Positions 20,041 to 20,963 of a stretch of DNA of 20,963 nucleotides are shown piece after piece; positions within the stretch are counted from its first letter, which is position 1, and every line of letters starts with the position of its first letter. The DNA is from Ectocarpus siliculosus (lineage: Eukaryota > Sar > Phaeophyceae > Ectocarpales > Ectocarpaceae). The notes beneath the pieces were generated by a model. The model saw nothing but the letters and a program-made list of their open reading frames with translations. It was not told where the DNA came from and searched no databases. The position numbers and the translations under genes are program-made. The DNA is taken from the NCBI GenBank assembly GCA_000310025.1, contig FN648767.1, forward strand, positions 22,505 to 43,467, read 5' to 3'.

Positions 20041-20963
20041 CAGTCCAGCAAGACGTCGTCGGCAGACATCGCATGCAGCAAAGTTCTGTCTGTTCCCAAT
20101 TTATTCAGAATACAAAGACGGGTTGTTTCCACATGCATGCAGTGGACTACTGCCCTGGATTGTTAAGCTATGTAGTTTGCATCGAACGCGATAACCGGCT
20201 GATGACCAACGAAAAGATGCGTAAGTCCAACGTGTGCGCGCAATCATCCCATTCACAGCCCTCTATCTTGTATGCTGTGCATGTTGCGGCGCATCAGCCG
20301 GGGCCACCAACACGGAATGCCTATGACGGGGAACGCGGAACAGGAGTTGCTATTTTCTCCACCTGTCGTCTGCGGTGCTTGCGTTGACGTTTATCGCCAA
20401 AATATTTTTTCCACTGTTTTGTTCCCTCACCCGACGCCCGACCGGGAACTCGAGCAAAGGTGTTACGCTCATGAATAAACCTGCTCGCAATAGTCTATCC
20501 AACGTTTCCTGGAGGGAAGAGAGTGCTGAACTCTTCTCGCATTAAAAATCGAAGGCATCGTACCGGAGGAGGGGAGGGTACAGAGGGGCCCTTCTGTGTG
20601 ACCACGGGTAGGAGTGAACGGCACTACATAGTGTTGTGAGCGCTGATTTGAGGTGAAGACAACAAAACCGAAGACACGTGTGACTGCTTTTTCGAGACGC
20701 GAAGTGACGCATTCCCAGCGATACCAACTGAAAACCCAGTAGGATTGCTGTGTATGTTTCATTCTATCGTTCCGTCTCGACGACGTCGAGTTTCATGTAC
20801 CTGTGCGCACCAGCCGGATTCACACGGACAGGAGCAAGATCACAAGTGAAAAACAGAAGGGAACATGAAGCCCATCTAGTTCTCACACAGCAGACCTGTA
20901 CATATTACAAACTGCACTCTCTCGGTATATCCCTCTACCCCCACGCCCCTCTCTCCCTCTTCA
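20041..20963. other. Unannotated right end of the window
   Basis: About 920 bp with no recognised gene, RNA or repeat. The open frames on either strand are short and show no domain signature or plausible splice partners. Confidence 0.5.

Overview
This window is eukaryotic nuclear DNA. Its two intact-looking genes are split by introns of about 170 to 1,030 bp with GT..AG borders. The exons are G+C rich with homopolymeric amino-acid tracts, and the gaps carry microsatellites and transposon remains. The mix of a molybdenum-cofactor (Moco) sulfurase-type MOSC gene, a lytic polysaccharide monooxygenase (LPMO) with CBM1-like modules, a tyrosine-recombinase (YR) retroelement-like sequence and a LINE fits a stramenopile, perhaps a brown alga. 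That assignment is inference; no taxonomic marker is present.

Layout. (1) About 72-3590, + strand: four exons of a Moco sulfurase-type MOSC protein; the aminotransferase half, if present, lies left of the window. (2) 3591-4749: mostly non-coding, with one weak candidate exon on the - strand. (3) 4750-11019, + strand: a 6.27 kb mobile element bounded by split direct repeats in the order A1-body-B1-A2-B2. A is 263 bp and B is 242 bp, and I found no difference between the two copies of either. The body holds a TATA-like promoter, a 1.5 kb array of about 19 hairpin-forming repeats, a decayed Gag-like region (coiled coil, then CCCH zinc finger) and a YR gene broken by a late frameshift. I see no reverse transcriptase between the Gag-like region and the recombinase, where this class normally has one. 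(4) 11020-12521: non-coding apart from a weak ORF, with a strong 75-nt hairpin at 12351-12425. (5) 12522-16313, + strand: a seven-exon gene for a secreted LPMO-like protein of 406 residues with two C-terminal CBM1-like modules. (6) 16314-18029: non-coding. (7) 18030-20040, - strand: a 5'-truncated, multiply mutated LINE reverse transcriptase. (8) 20041-20963: nothing recognised.

The most interesting object is region 3. Its four repeats and the shared AGGA at the B1/A2 junction are what circle-mediated transposition by a tyrosine recombinase predicts. Yet the element lacks a visible reverse transcriptase, its zinc-finger and recombinase segments share one reading frame split by a single TAG, and its leader carries the hairpin array. 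Undamaged repeats beside decayed genes suggest recent movement driven in trans. The two cellular genes show no functional link to each other or to the element.
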